A stretch of 64,000 bases of DNA from Marinobacter pelagius. GTDB taxonomy: Bacteria; Pseudomonadota; Gammaproteobacteria; Pseudomonadales; Oleiphilaceae. A program made the translations under genes and the position numbers. The notes beneath the pieces were generated by a model, which saw nothing but the letters and a program-made list of their open reading frames with translations, searched no databases and had not been told where the DNA came from. Where the stretch lies: positions 62,001 through 126,000 of the forward strand of contig NZ_QNRO01000003.1 in the NCBI RefSeq assembly GCF_003315345.1, given 5' to 3'. Of the stretch, positions 32,925 through 41,982 are shown one piece after another. Position 1 is the first letter of the stretch, and each line of letters opens with the position of its first letter.

Positions 32925-34037
32925 TCAGTAAAGCTTGGCGAGGGACTTCTTGGCAAAGGATTCCACTTCCTCGAGGCGGCCCTCCTTCACCTTGACCAGC
33001 CATTCCGGGTCCTGCAGCAGGGCCCGGCCCACGGCGATCAGCTCGAACTCGTGGTTGTTCATGCGCTCAACCAGCTCGTCGATGCCCGCCTTTTCCACCG
33101 CTTCTTTCTTGCTGGCGAAAGTGCCGCTGATGAAATCTTCGGTGAGGCCGACGCTGCCGACGGACATGGTGGGCTTGCCGGACAGCTTCTGGGTCCAGCC
33201 GGCCAGGTTCAGGTTGGAACCTTCAAATTCCGGCTCCCAGAACCGGCGGGTAGAGGCGTGGAAGATGTCCACGCCGGCTTCGACCAGCGGCTTGAGGAAA
33301 CGCTCCAGCTCTTCGGAACTGTTAACCAGTTTCGCCTCGTAGTCCTGCTGCTTCCACTGGGAGAAACGCAGCATGATCGGGAAATCCGGACCAACCCGGT
33401 GGCGGACTTCCTCTACGATTTCCACCACAAAACGCAACCGGTTCTCCAGACTGCCACCGTACTCGTCATCGCGCTGATTGGTGCCTTCCCACAGGAACTG
33501 GTCCAGCAGGTAGCCGTGGGCACCGTGGATCTCGACGCCGTCAAAACCCAGCGCCTTGGCATCCTGGGCGGCATCCCCGAAGGCCTGGATGACATCCTGG
33601 ATGTCTTCCTTACTCATGGCCTTGCCGTTGGGCTTGCCCGGCGCGAACAGGCCGGAGGGGCTGTATCCCGGAACCGAGGGATCCGGGTCGGTGCCTTCTT
33701 TGCGTACGGCGCCCACGTGCCAAAGCTGCGGAAAAATAGCACCGCCAGCTTCATGCACGGCATCCACCACCTGTTTCCAGCCCGCCAGCGCTTCCTCGCC
33801 ATGGAATGCCGGCACGTTGGGGTAGCCATTGGCAGCTGGATGGTTGACGGTGGTGCCTTCGGTAATGATCAGGCCAACGCCGGCCTCGGCACGGCGGCGG
33901 TAATAGGCCACCACGTCTTCACCCGGCACGCTCTTGGGCGAGAAATTGCGGGTCATCGGGGCCATGGCCACACGGTTGCGCAGCTTGAGGTTGTGGATTT
34001 CAAACGGTTCAAACAAAGGACCCAGGTTCATGCTCAT
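32925..34037 (-). CDS. NADH:flavin oxidoreductase, old yellow enzyme family
   Basis: 370 residues from ATG 34037 (MSMNLGPLFEPFEI); an upstream ATG would add 13 unconserved residues running into the operator region. LRNRVAMAPMTRNFS, GVEIHGAHGYLLDQFLWEGT, NQRDDEYGGSLENRLRF and LIAVGRALLQDPEW are diagnostic of the OYE TIM barrel with FMN. The active-site pair is His-Gly-Ala-His. Such enzymes reduce activated C=C bonds or nitro groups with NAD(P)H. It is divergent from an HxlR regulator with tandem operator-like repeats between. Induction by electrophiles is inferred. Confidence 0.93.
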   Translation of the reverse strand: MSMNLGPLFEPFEIHNLKLRNRVAMAPMTRNFSPKSVPGEDVVAYYRRRAEAGVGLIITEGTTVNHPAANGYPNVPAFHGEEALAGWKQVVDAVHEAGGAIFPQLWHVGAVRKEGTDPDPSVPGYSPSGLFAPGKPNGKAMSKEDIQDVIQAFGDAAQDAKALGFDGVEIHGAHGYLLDQFLWEGTNQRDDEYGGSLENRLRFVVEIVEEVRHRVGPDFPIMLRFSQWKQQDYEAKLVNSSEELERFLKPLVEAGVDIFHASTRRFWEPEFEGSNLNLAGWTQKLSGKPTMSVGSVGLTEDFISGTFASKKEAVEKAGIDELVERMNNHEFELIAVGRALLQDPEWLVKVKEGRLEEVESFAKKSLAKLY

Positions 34038-34045
34038 GGTAATGT

Positions 34046-34112
34046 GCAACCTCATTAATTTGGTTTCGTAAAGCAACCCTATTCAATCTGGTTTTAAGAT
34101 GCAACCCTATTC
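34046..34112. promoter_or_regulatory. Tandem AACC/GGTT operators between OYE and hxlR genes
   Basis: GCAACC recurs at 34046, 34073 and 34101 with a period of 27-28 bp. The first two copies are each followed 10-11 bp later by GGTT, giving two imperfect inverted repeats AACC(N10-11)GGTT. This is the layout expected for an HxlR dimer controlling both divergent genes. Confidence 0.55.
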
Positions 34113-34127
34113 GGTACACTCCTCTAC

Positions 34128-34598
34128 ATGGCCAGAAAACGTTTTGATGATTCCCAGTGCTCCGTTGCCCGCGCTCTCAATGAAGTGGGTGACTGGTGGT
34201 CGTTGTTAATTGTGCTGCATGCGATGTATGGCACCCGCCGTTTCGTCGACTTCCAGCAGGAGCTGGGTATCGCCAAGAACATCCTCTGTGACCGCCTCGC
34301 CCGCCTGGTTGAGAACGGGGTGCTGCGCAAGGTGGACGTGGGTGAACACGGTTCCCGCTTCGAATACCGGCTCACCGAAAAGGGCCGCGATCTGTTTCCG
34401 GTGGTGATCGCCCTGCGCCAGTGGGGCGACAAGTGGAATCCGGCACCGGATCAGGGTCCGCTGGATCTACGGGACCGCGCCACCGGCCGGCCTATCCAGG
34501 AGGTTCAGGTTCGGGATGCTGACGGCCAGTCGCTGAGCATCCGTGACGTGTTTGTGCCGGACGAAAACCTGCCCGCAGGCAAAAAGAACTCGGCCTGA
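34128..34598 (+). CDS. HxlR-family regulator with a single N-terminal cysteine
   Basis: 156 residues. MARKRFDDSQCSVARALNEV followed by GDWWSLLIVLHAMYGTRRF and LCDRLARLVENGVLRK is the HxlR winged helix. Cys11 lies where redox-sensing HxlR proteins (YodB, HypR) carry their conserved cysteine. With the divergent old yellow enzyme gene this suggests a sensor of quinones, aldehydes or other electrophiles. The C-terminal tail (from about residue 105) is longer than typical and of unknown role. Confidence 0.9.
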   Translation: MARKRFDDSQCSVARALNEVGDWWSLLIVLHAMYGTRRFVDFQQELGIAKNILCDRLARLVENGVLRKVDVGEHGSRFEYRLTEKGRDLFPVVIALRQWGDKWNPAPDQGPLDLRDRATGRPIQEVQVRDADGQSLSIRDVFVPDENLPAGKKNSA

Positions 34599-34629
34599 CC
34601 ATCCGCAGTGCCCGCAGGTGCACATTTTC

Positions 34630-34643
34630 TTGAGTTGGATCAA
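34630..34643. promoter_or_regulatory. Anr/FNR-like site, upstream (about -91)
   Basis: TTGAGTTGGATCAA matches the consensus TTGAT(N4)ATCAA with one mismatch. Its centre is exactly 50 bp upstream of the second site's centre. Confidence 0.55.
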
Positions 34644-34679
34644 TCCGCCACTCAAAGCACCACCCACCGCCGACGAATC

Positions 34680-34720
34680 TTGCGCTAAATCAAGTTTCAC
34701 TTTGCCGCTGTCATTAATCT
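34680..34720 (+). promoter_or_regulatory. Anr/FNR-like site and -10 box of the ompW promoter
   Basis: TTGCGCTAAATCAA (34680-34693) has the ATCAA half intact and a degenerate left half. TAATCT at 34715-34720 is a fair -10. With a start near 34727 the site is centred near -41, the position used by FNR-type activators, and the upstream site lies near -91. Confidence 0.5.
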
Positions 34721-34755
34721 GAAGCCATCGACGATTTGCATAAAGGAGATGGCTT

Positions 34756-35514
34756 ATGTCCCGTTCTTTCAAGGTTGGTATTCTGGCTGCTGCAGTTATG
34801 GCCGCGGCCCCAATGGCTCAGGCTTATGAAGCCGGTGATTTCCTCATCCGCGCCGGTGCTGTTCACGTCGCACCTGATGACTCCAGCAGCACACCGGTAT
34901 TTACCGGCGCCGGCCCCCTCGAAGGTAAAACCCTGGTACTGGAAGGCACCGGTGTTGGCGTTGACTCCAACACTCAGCTTGGCATTACCGCAACTTACAT
35001 GCTGACCAACAACATTGGTATTGGTGTTCTGGGCGCGACCCCTTTCCAGCATGACATCGAAGGCGAAGGTGGCCTTTCAAGCTTTGGCAAGCTGGGTGAA
35101 ACCAAGCACCTGCCACCCACAATTACACTGCAGTATTTCCCGATGGCGGCTAGCTCTAAAGTACAACCATACGCAGGCATCGGTATTAACTACACAACCT
35201 TCTTCGAGGAAAAAACCACCTCAACCCTGACCACAGTTATCGATACTGTTGCAAATCAGAACTATGGCACTGCGCCGGGGACAGTTGACGGATCCAAGCT
35301 TGAACTGGACGACAGCGTTGGCATTGCACTTGAGTTGGGCGTGGACTATATGCTGACCGAGAACATTGGCCTGAATGCAGCTCTGTGGTGGGCTGATATC
35401 GATACCGACGCGACTATTACTGCCTATTCCGGCGATACCAACGTAGGAAAAATCACCACCGACGTTGAAATCGATCCGATGGTTTACATGGTAGGCGTTT
35501 CCTACAAATTCTGA
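34756..35514 (+). CDS. ompW: OmpW-family outer membrane protein
   Basis: 252 residues. Signal peptide MSRSFKVGILAAAVMAAAPM, cleaved after AQA. The mature part starts YEAGDFLIRAGAVHVAPDDS, the first strand of the OmpW eight-stranded barrel, and ends VDVEIDPMVYMVGVSYKF-like with the terminal Phe used by the BAM complex. PTITLQYFPM and LGVDYMLTENIGLNAALWW are also typical. It forms a small channel with a hydrophobic pocket. AAAGGAGA lies before the ATG. OmpW is known to be FNR- or Anr-controlled in E. coli and Pseudomonas, which fits the two sites upstream. Confidence 0.93.
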   Translation: MSRSFKVGILAAAVMAAAPMAQAYEAGDFLIRAGAVHVAPDDSSSTPVFTGAGPLEGKTLVLEGTGVGVDSNTQLGITATYMLTNNIGIGVLGATPFQHDIEGEGGLSSFGKLGETKHLPPTITLQYFPMAASSKVQPYAGIGINYTTFFEEKTTSTLTTVIDTVANQNYGTAPGTVDGSKLELDDSVGIALELGVDYMLTENIGLNAALWWADIDTDATITAYSGDTNVGKITTDVEIDPMVYMVGVSYKF

Positions 35515-35573
35515 TCCCCGTGCCCTCCGGCAGCCTCATGGTCTGTGGGTTGCCGGAAGGTGCGTTCTCCTGT

Positions 35574-35597
35574 GCGGGGCTCTGCCCCGCTTTTTTG
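35574..35597 (+). terminator. Rho-independent terminator after ompW
   Basis: Stem GCGGGGC / GCCCCGC with a 3-nt loop, followed by six T. Confidence 0.9.
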
Positions 35598-35651
35598 TGC
35601 CCCGAATAAGCTCGTCCCTGAGCCGGTTTTGAATCCAGTAACCTTCAATCC

Positions 35652-37529
35652 CTATTCAACGGCATCAACCGTGAAATTCGCCGAGGCCAGTACTTCCGCA
35701 GGCGGCGGGTTAATACTGGCAATGGTCTCGAACTCACGAATCCATGGATGTTCGCCATGGGCCGCATCGACAAAGGTGGGGCGGATGCTGTGGTAGTAGA
35801 GGGTGGATTCCACACTGAACGGCGGTACTGCCGTTTCCGGGACGGACAATCGATAGGCAATGGTGTCCTGCCCGGCGTTATTCAGATTGAAATTCGAATC
35901 ACCGTCCACGCCCTCAGGACGTATTTCGGGAGGTACAACACTGGCATCAAATCCACTTGGCGGAATCCGGTTGTCCTTCAGAGACACGGACGCATAGAGC
36001 AGTACATGGGTAATGGCGTTGGTCGTGGATCCCATCACCACCTCGTAGATGGGAACATCTTCCGGTGCTGTCACCAGATTAATGTGCGGCTGGTAGCAGG
36101 CCAAGGAATCAAAGTCCGCCGGCTTCTTGATGGCCATACATGCATCCGAGGTGAAGGCTGCGTCGAGCGGCAGCTGATAACTTTCATCCGGGAAGCCGCT
36201 GTCGAACACCACAGTGCCCTCACTGTCGGTCACCCGGGTCGCAACCCACATCCGACGGGAGGGGAAGCTGGTCGGCAGCTTGTGGCCGGTGTTGTTGGTG
36301 ATGGTGAGATCGAATGCCAGCTCTGTGCCGGAGAAACTCTGATTGGCGGGCACCAGATCGGCAGAGGTTTTCAGGAGCTCCCGTGTCAGTTCAGCAGTGG
36401 CGGCGAACTCCCCTTCCTCGTTAATGCCGGCGCGACCCAGTTCCTCCCGGAACAGCTCCAGGGTCTCCAGTAGCCAGGTATTGCCTCCGACCATAACGTG
36501 GGGGAAATAGGGGCTGCGCTCGGGCCAATTCAAATTAACCTCGCCATTGGCCATGACTGCAATACGAGTCTGGTAACTGTCACTGATCTCCTCCCGGGCC
36601 ATATGACACTGCTGACAGGAGACATTTGCCCCATCCGGACCCAAGTCACTAAAGGTCCATTCCGTGTAGGGCGTCTGCTCCGGGAACACCTCACCATTGG
36701 GCTCATCCGTCACCATATCGAGCGTTGGGGTATACAGATCGTGGCAACTGGCACAGTGGCGGGAATCCTCCATTTGCATGCCGTATTCGGGGGTGAACCC
36801 CACCTGGTTCTGCATCGCCTGCCCGCGAGGGTTCTGGTACGGACCATAAATAGTGAAGGCATCCGGGTGATTGTCGTCCACGATCTCGTAGTTGCCGGAA
36901 TGCACATACTGATCCAGCACCGAGTCGGTAATCTGGTGGCAAGCGGTGCAACTGATGCCTTCCCGGGCGCTCGGGTCTTCGAGCGCCTGATCGGCCCGGT
37001 AGCAGCCATCCTCCAGAAGACAGGACTCATCCTGTACCAGGCTGACGCCGGTCTGGTGGGCATGGGTTCGCGCCATGGGACTGTGACAGGTCAGACAGGT
37101 ATCTTCGATGAACCCCGCCAGGTGGGGAAAAACTTCAGTTTCATGCTTCATGACCGCGCGGAAATAGGGATCCGTGAAGGCATTGGCCATGACACTGCTT
37201 TTCCAGTCATAAAAAGGACTGATGTCTTCGCCGTCGGGCGACGGCTGGTTTTCCGAAACCTGGGGATCAGGTGATCGCATGACGGCGGGGGCTTCCCCCG
37301 GCTGGCTTGCGGTGTGACACTGGCCGCAGTCGGCTGCCGCTATGAAAACACCAGTCTGCTCCCAGTGTTCAATCTGCTCTGTCAGTGAAGGCAGCAAAAT
37401 GTCATCGTCCCCTGCGTCGGTTCCTCCGGAACTTCCACCACCTCCGTCGCTGCAGCCCACCAGCCCAACAATGAAAACTGCGACAATATGTCGCATCCAT
37501 CCCGATACAGCCGCAACATTCGTATTCAT
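35652..37529 (-). CDS. Pentaheme c-type cytochrome lipoprotein
   Basis: 625 residues. A signal sequence with lipobox LVGC is followed by a Gly/Ser-rich stretch and then five CxxCH heme motifs: CGQCH, CLTCH, CTACH, CASCH and CQQCH, all in the N-terminal half. The arrangement resembles the cytochrome c554 family. The C-terminal half (from about residue 350) has no heme motif and looks like beta-sandwich (NNTGHKLPTSFPSRRMWVAT). As a lipoprotein it would sit at the periplasmic face of a membrane, or at the cell surface. It is divergent from the JDVT-CTERM gene. Electron partner unknown. Confidence 0.85.
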   Translation of the reverse strand: MNTNVAAVSGWMRHIVAVFIVGLVGCSDGGGGSSGGTDAGDDDILLPSLTEQIEHWEQTGVFIAAADCGQCHTASQPGEAPAVMRSPDPQVSENQPSPDGEDISPFYDWKSSVMANAFTDPYFRAVMKHETEVFPHLAGFIEDTCLTCHSPMARTHAHQTGVSLVQDESCLLEDGCYRADQALEDPSAREGISCTACHQITDSVLDQYVHSGNYEIVDDNHPDAFTIYGPYQNPRGQAMQNQVGFTPEYGMQMEDSRHCASCHDLYTPTLDMVTDEPNGEVFPEQTPYTEWTFSDLGPDGANVSCQQCHMAREEISDSYQTRIAVMANGEVNLNWPERSPYFPHVMVGGNTWLLETLELFREELGRAGINEEGEFAATAELTRELLKTSADLVPANQSFSGTELAFDLTITNNTGHKLPTSFPSRRMWVATRVTDSEGTVVFDSGFPDESYQLPLDAAFTSDACMAIKKPADFDSLACYQPHINLVTAPEDVPIYEVVMGSTTNAITHVLLYASVSLKDNRIPPSGFDASVVPPEIRPEGVDGDSNFNLNNAGQDTIAYRLSVPETAVPPFSVESTLYYHSIRPTFVDAAHGEHPWIREFETIASINPPPAEVLASANFTVDAVE

Positions 37530-37729
37530 GCTGCTATCCCTCTGATTTTGAATCCCTTAAATCTGATACACCACAGCCGTACCAGCCTTGACCCTGATCA
37601 TATTTTGTTCAATCGAACGAAAACACTGATAGCCCGAAATGACAAACCTGAACTATAAGTAAAGTGCAGAAAGTGATCAGGAGCCAGTTGTCCCTGCCCC
37701 TTGAAACAATGGACGTAACGAGGTTTTAG

Positions 37730-40000
37730 ATGAGACAGAAGATATTGGTAACAGCGTTAGTGGCAACGATGGCTGCACCGGGCGCAAGTTGGGCGGCAAC
37801 CGGTCTCGATTTTGGAGAGAGCGTAGAACTCAGTGCCAACGGTGGTGCGAATAAAACGAAGATTTCGAGGCTGGGTAATGGGCGACTGCTGGCGGTCTTT
37901 GGTGATTACTACAAGAACGGAGATGGATCATTCAATACCGTTTATGACGTAAAAGCCCAGGCAGAACGGCCTGCCCGAGATCTGTTTGTGCGCACCTGTG
38001 AGGCGACTTCAGACTGCACCCTTGAGTCCAGCTGGTCGGAACTGAAAAACATCTCAAACACAGCGAGTAAATCCTCAATTGCGACAGACTTGAATGGTTT
38101 CAGCGTGGTTGATGACTCTGATCCACGAAATCCGGAGCCGTTTTACGGTGATTCCGAGAAGCCTAACCTCTTCGCCGCTGGCAGCAAAATTGTTATCACC
38201 TGGGTCGATAAATTCTGTCCCAGTCTGGTTGAAGGTGAGCCATCGGAACAACGCTCGGTCAGCTACCTGACGCTCGACAACCGCGAAGTACCATTTGCCT
38301 GTACCTATGCCGTGACCAGTTCGGATGCCGGGGCCACCTGGAGCGAACCAGTTCAACTTTCAAGCGGTATCCGGGACGCCAAACAGGATGTTAACCGTGG
38401 CTTGAGCACCGGTGAATGGGCAATCACCTGGCAGGAAGATCCCCGCGGCCTGCAACTCGGTGAGGCTGATGGCCCCGGCGACGGTGCCTCTGGCGCCAAC
38501 GTCAGTTCCGGTACCGACATCTGGTACAGTCGCGCCGATAGCTTCGGTCCGGACGGTGCCATCTGGTCTGATCCTGTTCGGATCACTGACAACTTCAATG
38601 GTCAGACGGCTTCCGGCAACTTCAACACAATCTTTGCACTAACCGACCCGGATACACTTGAGGCTTCCGCCCCGGTTGCAGATGAAAATATCGAAAGCGG
38701 TATAGCCGGAGCCTCGCGCGCCAACCTGGCCCTTCAACCGGGCTACCTTGAAGGCGAAGTGGCACAGGCCATTGTCGCCTACGAAGAAACCAAGGGGTCC
38801 GGCGGTCTGGATGAAGGCAAGTTTGTACGCTATCACACGTTCGACTGGAACAGCCCTGTTGCGTGGACAGATCAGGCCGATCCTGGCACCGCTCCACCTG
38901 AAACTGCCGGCTGTATCATCAGCGACCCAACACTGAACGCGCGCCGCGTACGTTTTGTTGTCCAGGGCACACCCGGCACCGAGACCAATATGCGAATGGG
39001 CATTTTCTGGAAGGAAGGTGAATTTACCCAGGGTGGCCCATCCGACATCATGCTCCGCAAAGGCATCGTTGACGGTAACAATGGCTTCTCCCCGGCTGAG
39101 ATGGTTCCCTCAGTAGATCCCAACTGCGCGGTGTCCGATTATTTGCAGGCGCTTCAGCTTAATAACGCGCCGGCTCTGAACATGAGCAGTCGTACCGAGG
39201 ATGCCCAAGCAACTACAGATGCGGATATTCCAACCTCTACCCTGTCCGATGACACCTATGTGAAAGTGGAAGAAAACGCCATTGCCCACCGGGGCCTGCT
39301 CCGCGGTGATGACCTCTACGTTGGTTACACGTACACGCCTGTCCTGGCGGAACTACTTTACACCAACACCAAGAACTACAACTTCTACATCCGCCATTAC
39401 GATGGCGTAGCCGGAACCTGGTCTGCTCCGAGAAATCTGAGCAACATCACCGACACCACCATCAACGTGCGTGAGCCCCGTCTCGTGGGTACCCCTGGAA
39501 GCACTGCAGGTTGTCCGGCAGATCCGGAGGAGTGTCGTGACGTAACCCGCTTCTACGTAGCCTGGGGCACCCAGACCAACGTCTCCGAATGGAGCCTCGA
39601 AGAGCCGAGTGAGCTTGATCTGTATGCCGCACTCGCCGAAGACAAGGGCGCCACCTACACGGATGTGGTCCGGTTTGCTGGTGAGGCTGACGATGTGGAA
39701 GACTTCGAGTCCCAGATCCAGATGACGCCGGCCGGCAACAACCTGTACGTGGTCTGGAATGAAAACCGGGACGGCGGCACCCATGCCATGTTCCGTCAGT
39801 CCACAACCGTTGAAGTTGCAGATGATGGCACTGACGACGGCACCGATGATGGCGACAGCACCTCTTCATCCAGCAGCAGCGATGGCACTCTCTTCGGCTG
39901 CAGCTACAAGCCGGGCGCTCCGTTCGACCCGACCCTGTTCCTGCTGACAGCCCTGGCTATCGGTGGCCTGACTTTCCGGAAGATCAAGGCTCGCGCCTGA
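37730..40000 (+). CDS. Large exported sialidase-like repeat protein with JDVT-CTERM-like sorting tail
   Basis: 756 residues. A signal peptide ends near residue 22 (SWA-ATG). The body shows repeated TSSDAGATWSEPVQLS and IWYSRADSFGPDGAIWSDPV-type segments, like Asp-box/sialidase-fold beta-propeller repeats, and resembles what I recall as choice-of-anchor O proteins. Near 695-720 lies an Asp/Gly then Ser-rich spacer. The tail is GCSYKPGAPFDPTLFLLTAL from residue 723, then a hydrophobic helix and basic end RKIKARA: the Cys-containing sorting signal remembered as JDVT-CTERM. The convergent CPBP protease at 40054 is the expected processing enzyme. Confidence 0.75.
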   Translation: MRQKILVTALVATMAAPGASWAATGLDFGESVELSANGGANKTKISRLGNGRLLAVFGDYYKNGDGSFNTVYDVKAQAERPARDLFVRTCEATSDCTLESSWSELKNISNTASKSSIATDLNGFSVVDDSDPRNPEPFYGDSEKPNLFAAGSKIVITWVDKFCPSLVEGEPSEQRSVSYLTLDNREVPFACTYAVTSSDAGATWSEPVQLSSGIRDAKQDVNRGLSTGEWAITWQEDPRGLQLGEADGPGDGASGANVSSGTDIWYSRADSFGPDGAIWSDPVRITDNFNGQTASGNFNTIFALTDPDTLEASAPVADENIESGIAGASRANLALQPGYLEGEVAQAIVAYEETKGSGGLDEGKFVRYHTFDWNSPVAWTDQADPGTAPPETAGCIISDPTLNARRVRFVVQGTPGTETNMRMGIFWKEGEFTQGGPSDIMLRKGIVDGNNGFSPAEMVPSVDPNCAVSDYLQALQLNNAPALNMSSRTEDAQATTDADIPTSTLSDDTYVKVEENAIAHRGLLRGDDLYVGYTYTPVLAELLYTNTKNYNFYIRHYDGVAGTWSAPRNLSNITDTTINVREPRLVGTPGSTAGCPADPEECRDVTRFYVAWGTQTNVSEWSLEEPSELDLYAALAEDKGATYTDVVRFAGEADDVEDFESQIQMTPAGNNLYVVWNENRDGGTHAMFRQSTTVEVADDGTDDGTDDGDSTSSSSSSDGTLFGCSYKPGAPFDPTLFLLTALAIGGLTFRKIKARA

Positions 40001-40023
40001 TAGCTGGGAGTCCGAACCCTACC

Positions 40024-40050
40024 AACCCCGGCCCTGTGCCGGGGTTTTTT
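40024..40050 (+). terminator. Rho-independent terminator after the JDVT-CTERM gene
   Basis: Stem CCCCGGC / GCCGGGG with a 5-nt loop, followed by six T. Confidence 0.9.
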
Positions 40051-40053
40051 CGT

Positions 40054-40539
40054 TCAGAATCCGGAGAACAGAATCCAGCCGGGGATCAGGCAGGCGTTAT
40101 AGGCAGAATGCAGGATCACAGGGCCAAGAATGGACCCATGCCGGTCACGGAAATAGCCGAACACCAGACCGGGGAAAAATACCAGCCAGGCCAACGGGTC
40201 AGCCCGGTACACCAGGTGCAGGGTAGTGAAGAGAATGGCCGTGAGGACATTGGCGAGTGACAGGCCCATCAGTGCCCGTTGACCGAACGCGGTGGTGCTG
40301 AGAAAGCCCTGGAGTGCACCCCGGAACAGCAACTCCTCCAGTACCGGGTACCAGAGCACAAGGGAAAAGGCCTGGAGCAGGGTCAGGCTGACACCGGAAG
40401 AGCCGGCGACAGACAAGCCCGCCACCAGGAGGCTCACACCACACCCTGCCATCAGTGCCAGAATGAACTGCCGGTCCGTGAAAAGGCGAGGCGGCGGTAC
40501 CAGCCCCAGATCTTCCCTTAAATTTGTCTCGGTCGTCAT
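40054..40539 (-). CDS. mrtJ: CPBP glutamic intramembrane protease, probable MrtJ
   Basis: 161 residues with about four hydrophobic helices. The CPBP/CAAX protease motifs are complete: EELLFRG (Glu68, Glu69, Arg73), FTTLH (His108) and HSAYN (His144, Asn148). The short length and immediate neighbourhood of a JDVT-CTERM-like protein match the dedicated glutamic protease MrtJ, thought to cleave the sorting tail after export. The assignment to MrtJ rests on context and recalled family definitions. The gene is convergent with its presumed substrate. Confidence 0.72.
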   Translation of the reverse strand: MTTETNLREDLGLVPPPRLFTDRQFILALMAGCGVSLLVAGLSVAGSSGVSLTLLQAFSLVLWYPVLEELLFRGALQGFLSTTAFGQRALMGLSLANVLTAILFTTLHLVYRADPLAWLVFFPGLVFGYFRDRHGSILGPVILHSAYNACLIPGWILFSGF

Positions 40540-40622
40540 GGATGGGCACTTGCGCCTTTTGCGGGAGTAACAATTCTGGATACTAGAGCATTACCCCGAC
40601 CGAAGTCAGGCGCCGGAAACAA

Positions 40623-40649
40623 CAAAGCGGAGCCAATGGCTCCGCTTTG
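40623..40649 (-). terminator. Terminator after rhlE
   Basis: A 12-bp perfect stem CAAAGCGGAGCC / GGCTCCGCTTTG with a 3-nt loop lies about 20 nt past the rhlE stop on the minus strand. The TTTG side is followed by TTGTTT, a short T-rich tail. Confidence 0.8.
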
Positions 40650-40668
40650 AAAGGACTTACCGGGCGAC

Positions 40669-41982
40669 TCAGGCGCTCTGGCGTTGCGCCGACCGGCCCC
40701 GCTGGCCACCGCCATTGCGGCTCCGGCTCTCACCAGGACGACCGCCGAAGCTGCGGCCATTGCCGGCAGGTTTGCCATTGGCACCGCCACGCCCGTTACG
40801 GCTACGGGCCCTGGCCGGATCGGCCTTGGCCTTGGGCTTCAGCGGCAGGTTATTCCTAGGCTCGAAACCTTCCACTTCCTTGCGCGGCAGCTGCTTCTTG
40901 ATCAGCTTCTCGATGCCCGCCAGCAGTTTGCCTTCGTCGGCACTGACCAGCGACAACGCATGGCCACTCTCGCCAGCGCGGCCGGTGCGACCAATGCGGT
41001 GGACATAGTCTTCCGGCACGTTCGGCAGTTCAAAGTTGACCACCTGGGGCAGCTGCTTGATGTCCAGACCGCGGGCCGCGATGTCAGTGGCGACCAGTAC
41101 CCGGATGTCACCCTGCTTGAACTCGGCCAGCGCCCGGGTGCGGGCACCCTGGGACTTGTTGCCATGGATGGCGGCGGCGGTGATACCGTCCTGCTCCAGC
41201 TTCTTGGTCAGGCGGTTGGCACCATGCTTGGTGCGGGTGAACACCAGCACCTGCTCCCAGGCGTTGTCGCGCACCAGCTTGCTCAGCAAGGCGGTCTTCT
41301 GGCTCTGATCTACCGGGTAGATTGATTGCTTGATGCTCTCTGCTGCGGTGTTACGGGCCGCCACTTCCACCTGAACGGGATCGTTGAGCAGACCCTGGGC
41401 CAGGCTTCGAATCTCGTTGGAGAAGGTGGCTGAGAACAACAGATTTTGTCGCTTGGCCGGCAGCAGGGCAAGAATCTTGCGAATGTCGCGGATGAAGCCC
41501 ATGTCGAGCATGCGGTCGGCTTCGTCCAGCACGAGGACTTCCACCTCGTTAAAGCGCACGGCGTTCTGCTGATACAGATCCATCAGCCGTCCCGGTGTCG
41601 CCACCAGCACATCCAGGCCCTTGCGCAGCTTCATCATCTGAGGATTGATTTTGACACCGCCAAAAACCACGGCGGATTTGGTGGGCATGTACTTGCTGTA
41701 CAGCGCCACACTATCGTGAACCTGGGCCGCCAGCTCGCGGGTCGGCGCCAGAATGAGGGCACGAGGCCCCTTGCCGGAGCGCGGATTAGCCGCGAGGCGC
41801 TGCAACAGCGGCAGGGTAAAACCGGCGGTCTTGCCGGTACCGGTCTGGGCGGCAGCCATCACATCCTTTCCGGATAGCACCGCCGGAATGGCCTGCTGCT
41901 GGATCGGAGACGGGGTTTCATAGCCCTGGTCAGTAGTGGCACGGACCAGCTGCTCGGACAAACCGAGAGAAGAAAAACTCAT
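40669..41982 (-). CDS. rhlE: DEAD-box RNA helicase RhlE
   Basis: 437 residues from ATG 41982 ([15 protein letters not shown]), the conserved N-terminus of RhlE; a longer frame upstream has no support. Motifs in order: Q motif with [20 protein letters not shown], Ia [20 protein letters not shown], and [12 protein letters not shown]. The C-terminal tail from about residue 375 is Arg/Gly/Asn-rich, as in RNA-binding tails of this family. It acts in ribosome assembly and RNA turnover, often in the cold. A leader region of 345 nt to the next gene lies upstream. Confidence 0.94.
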   Translation of the reverse strand: MSFSSLGLSEQLVRATTDQGYETPSPIQQQAIPAVLSGKDVMAAAQTGTGKTAGFTLPLLQRLAANPRSGKGPRALILAPTRELAAQVHDSVALYSKYMPTKSAVVFGGVKINPQMMKLRKGLDVLVATPGRLMDLYQQNAVRFNEVEVLVLDEADRMLDMGFIRDIRKILALLPAKRQNLLFSATFSNEIRSLAQGLLNDPVQVEVAARNTAAESIKQSIYPVDQSQKTALLSKLVRDNAWEQVLVFTRTKHGANRLTKKLEQDGITAAAIHGNKSQGARTRALAEFKQGDIRVLVATDIAARGLDIKQLPQVVNFELPNVPEDYVHRIGRTGRAGESGHALSLVSADEGKLLAGIEKLIKKQLPRKEVEGFEPRNNLPLKPKAKADPARARSRNGRGGANGKPAGNGRSFGGRPGESRSRNGGGQRGRSAQRQSA

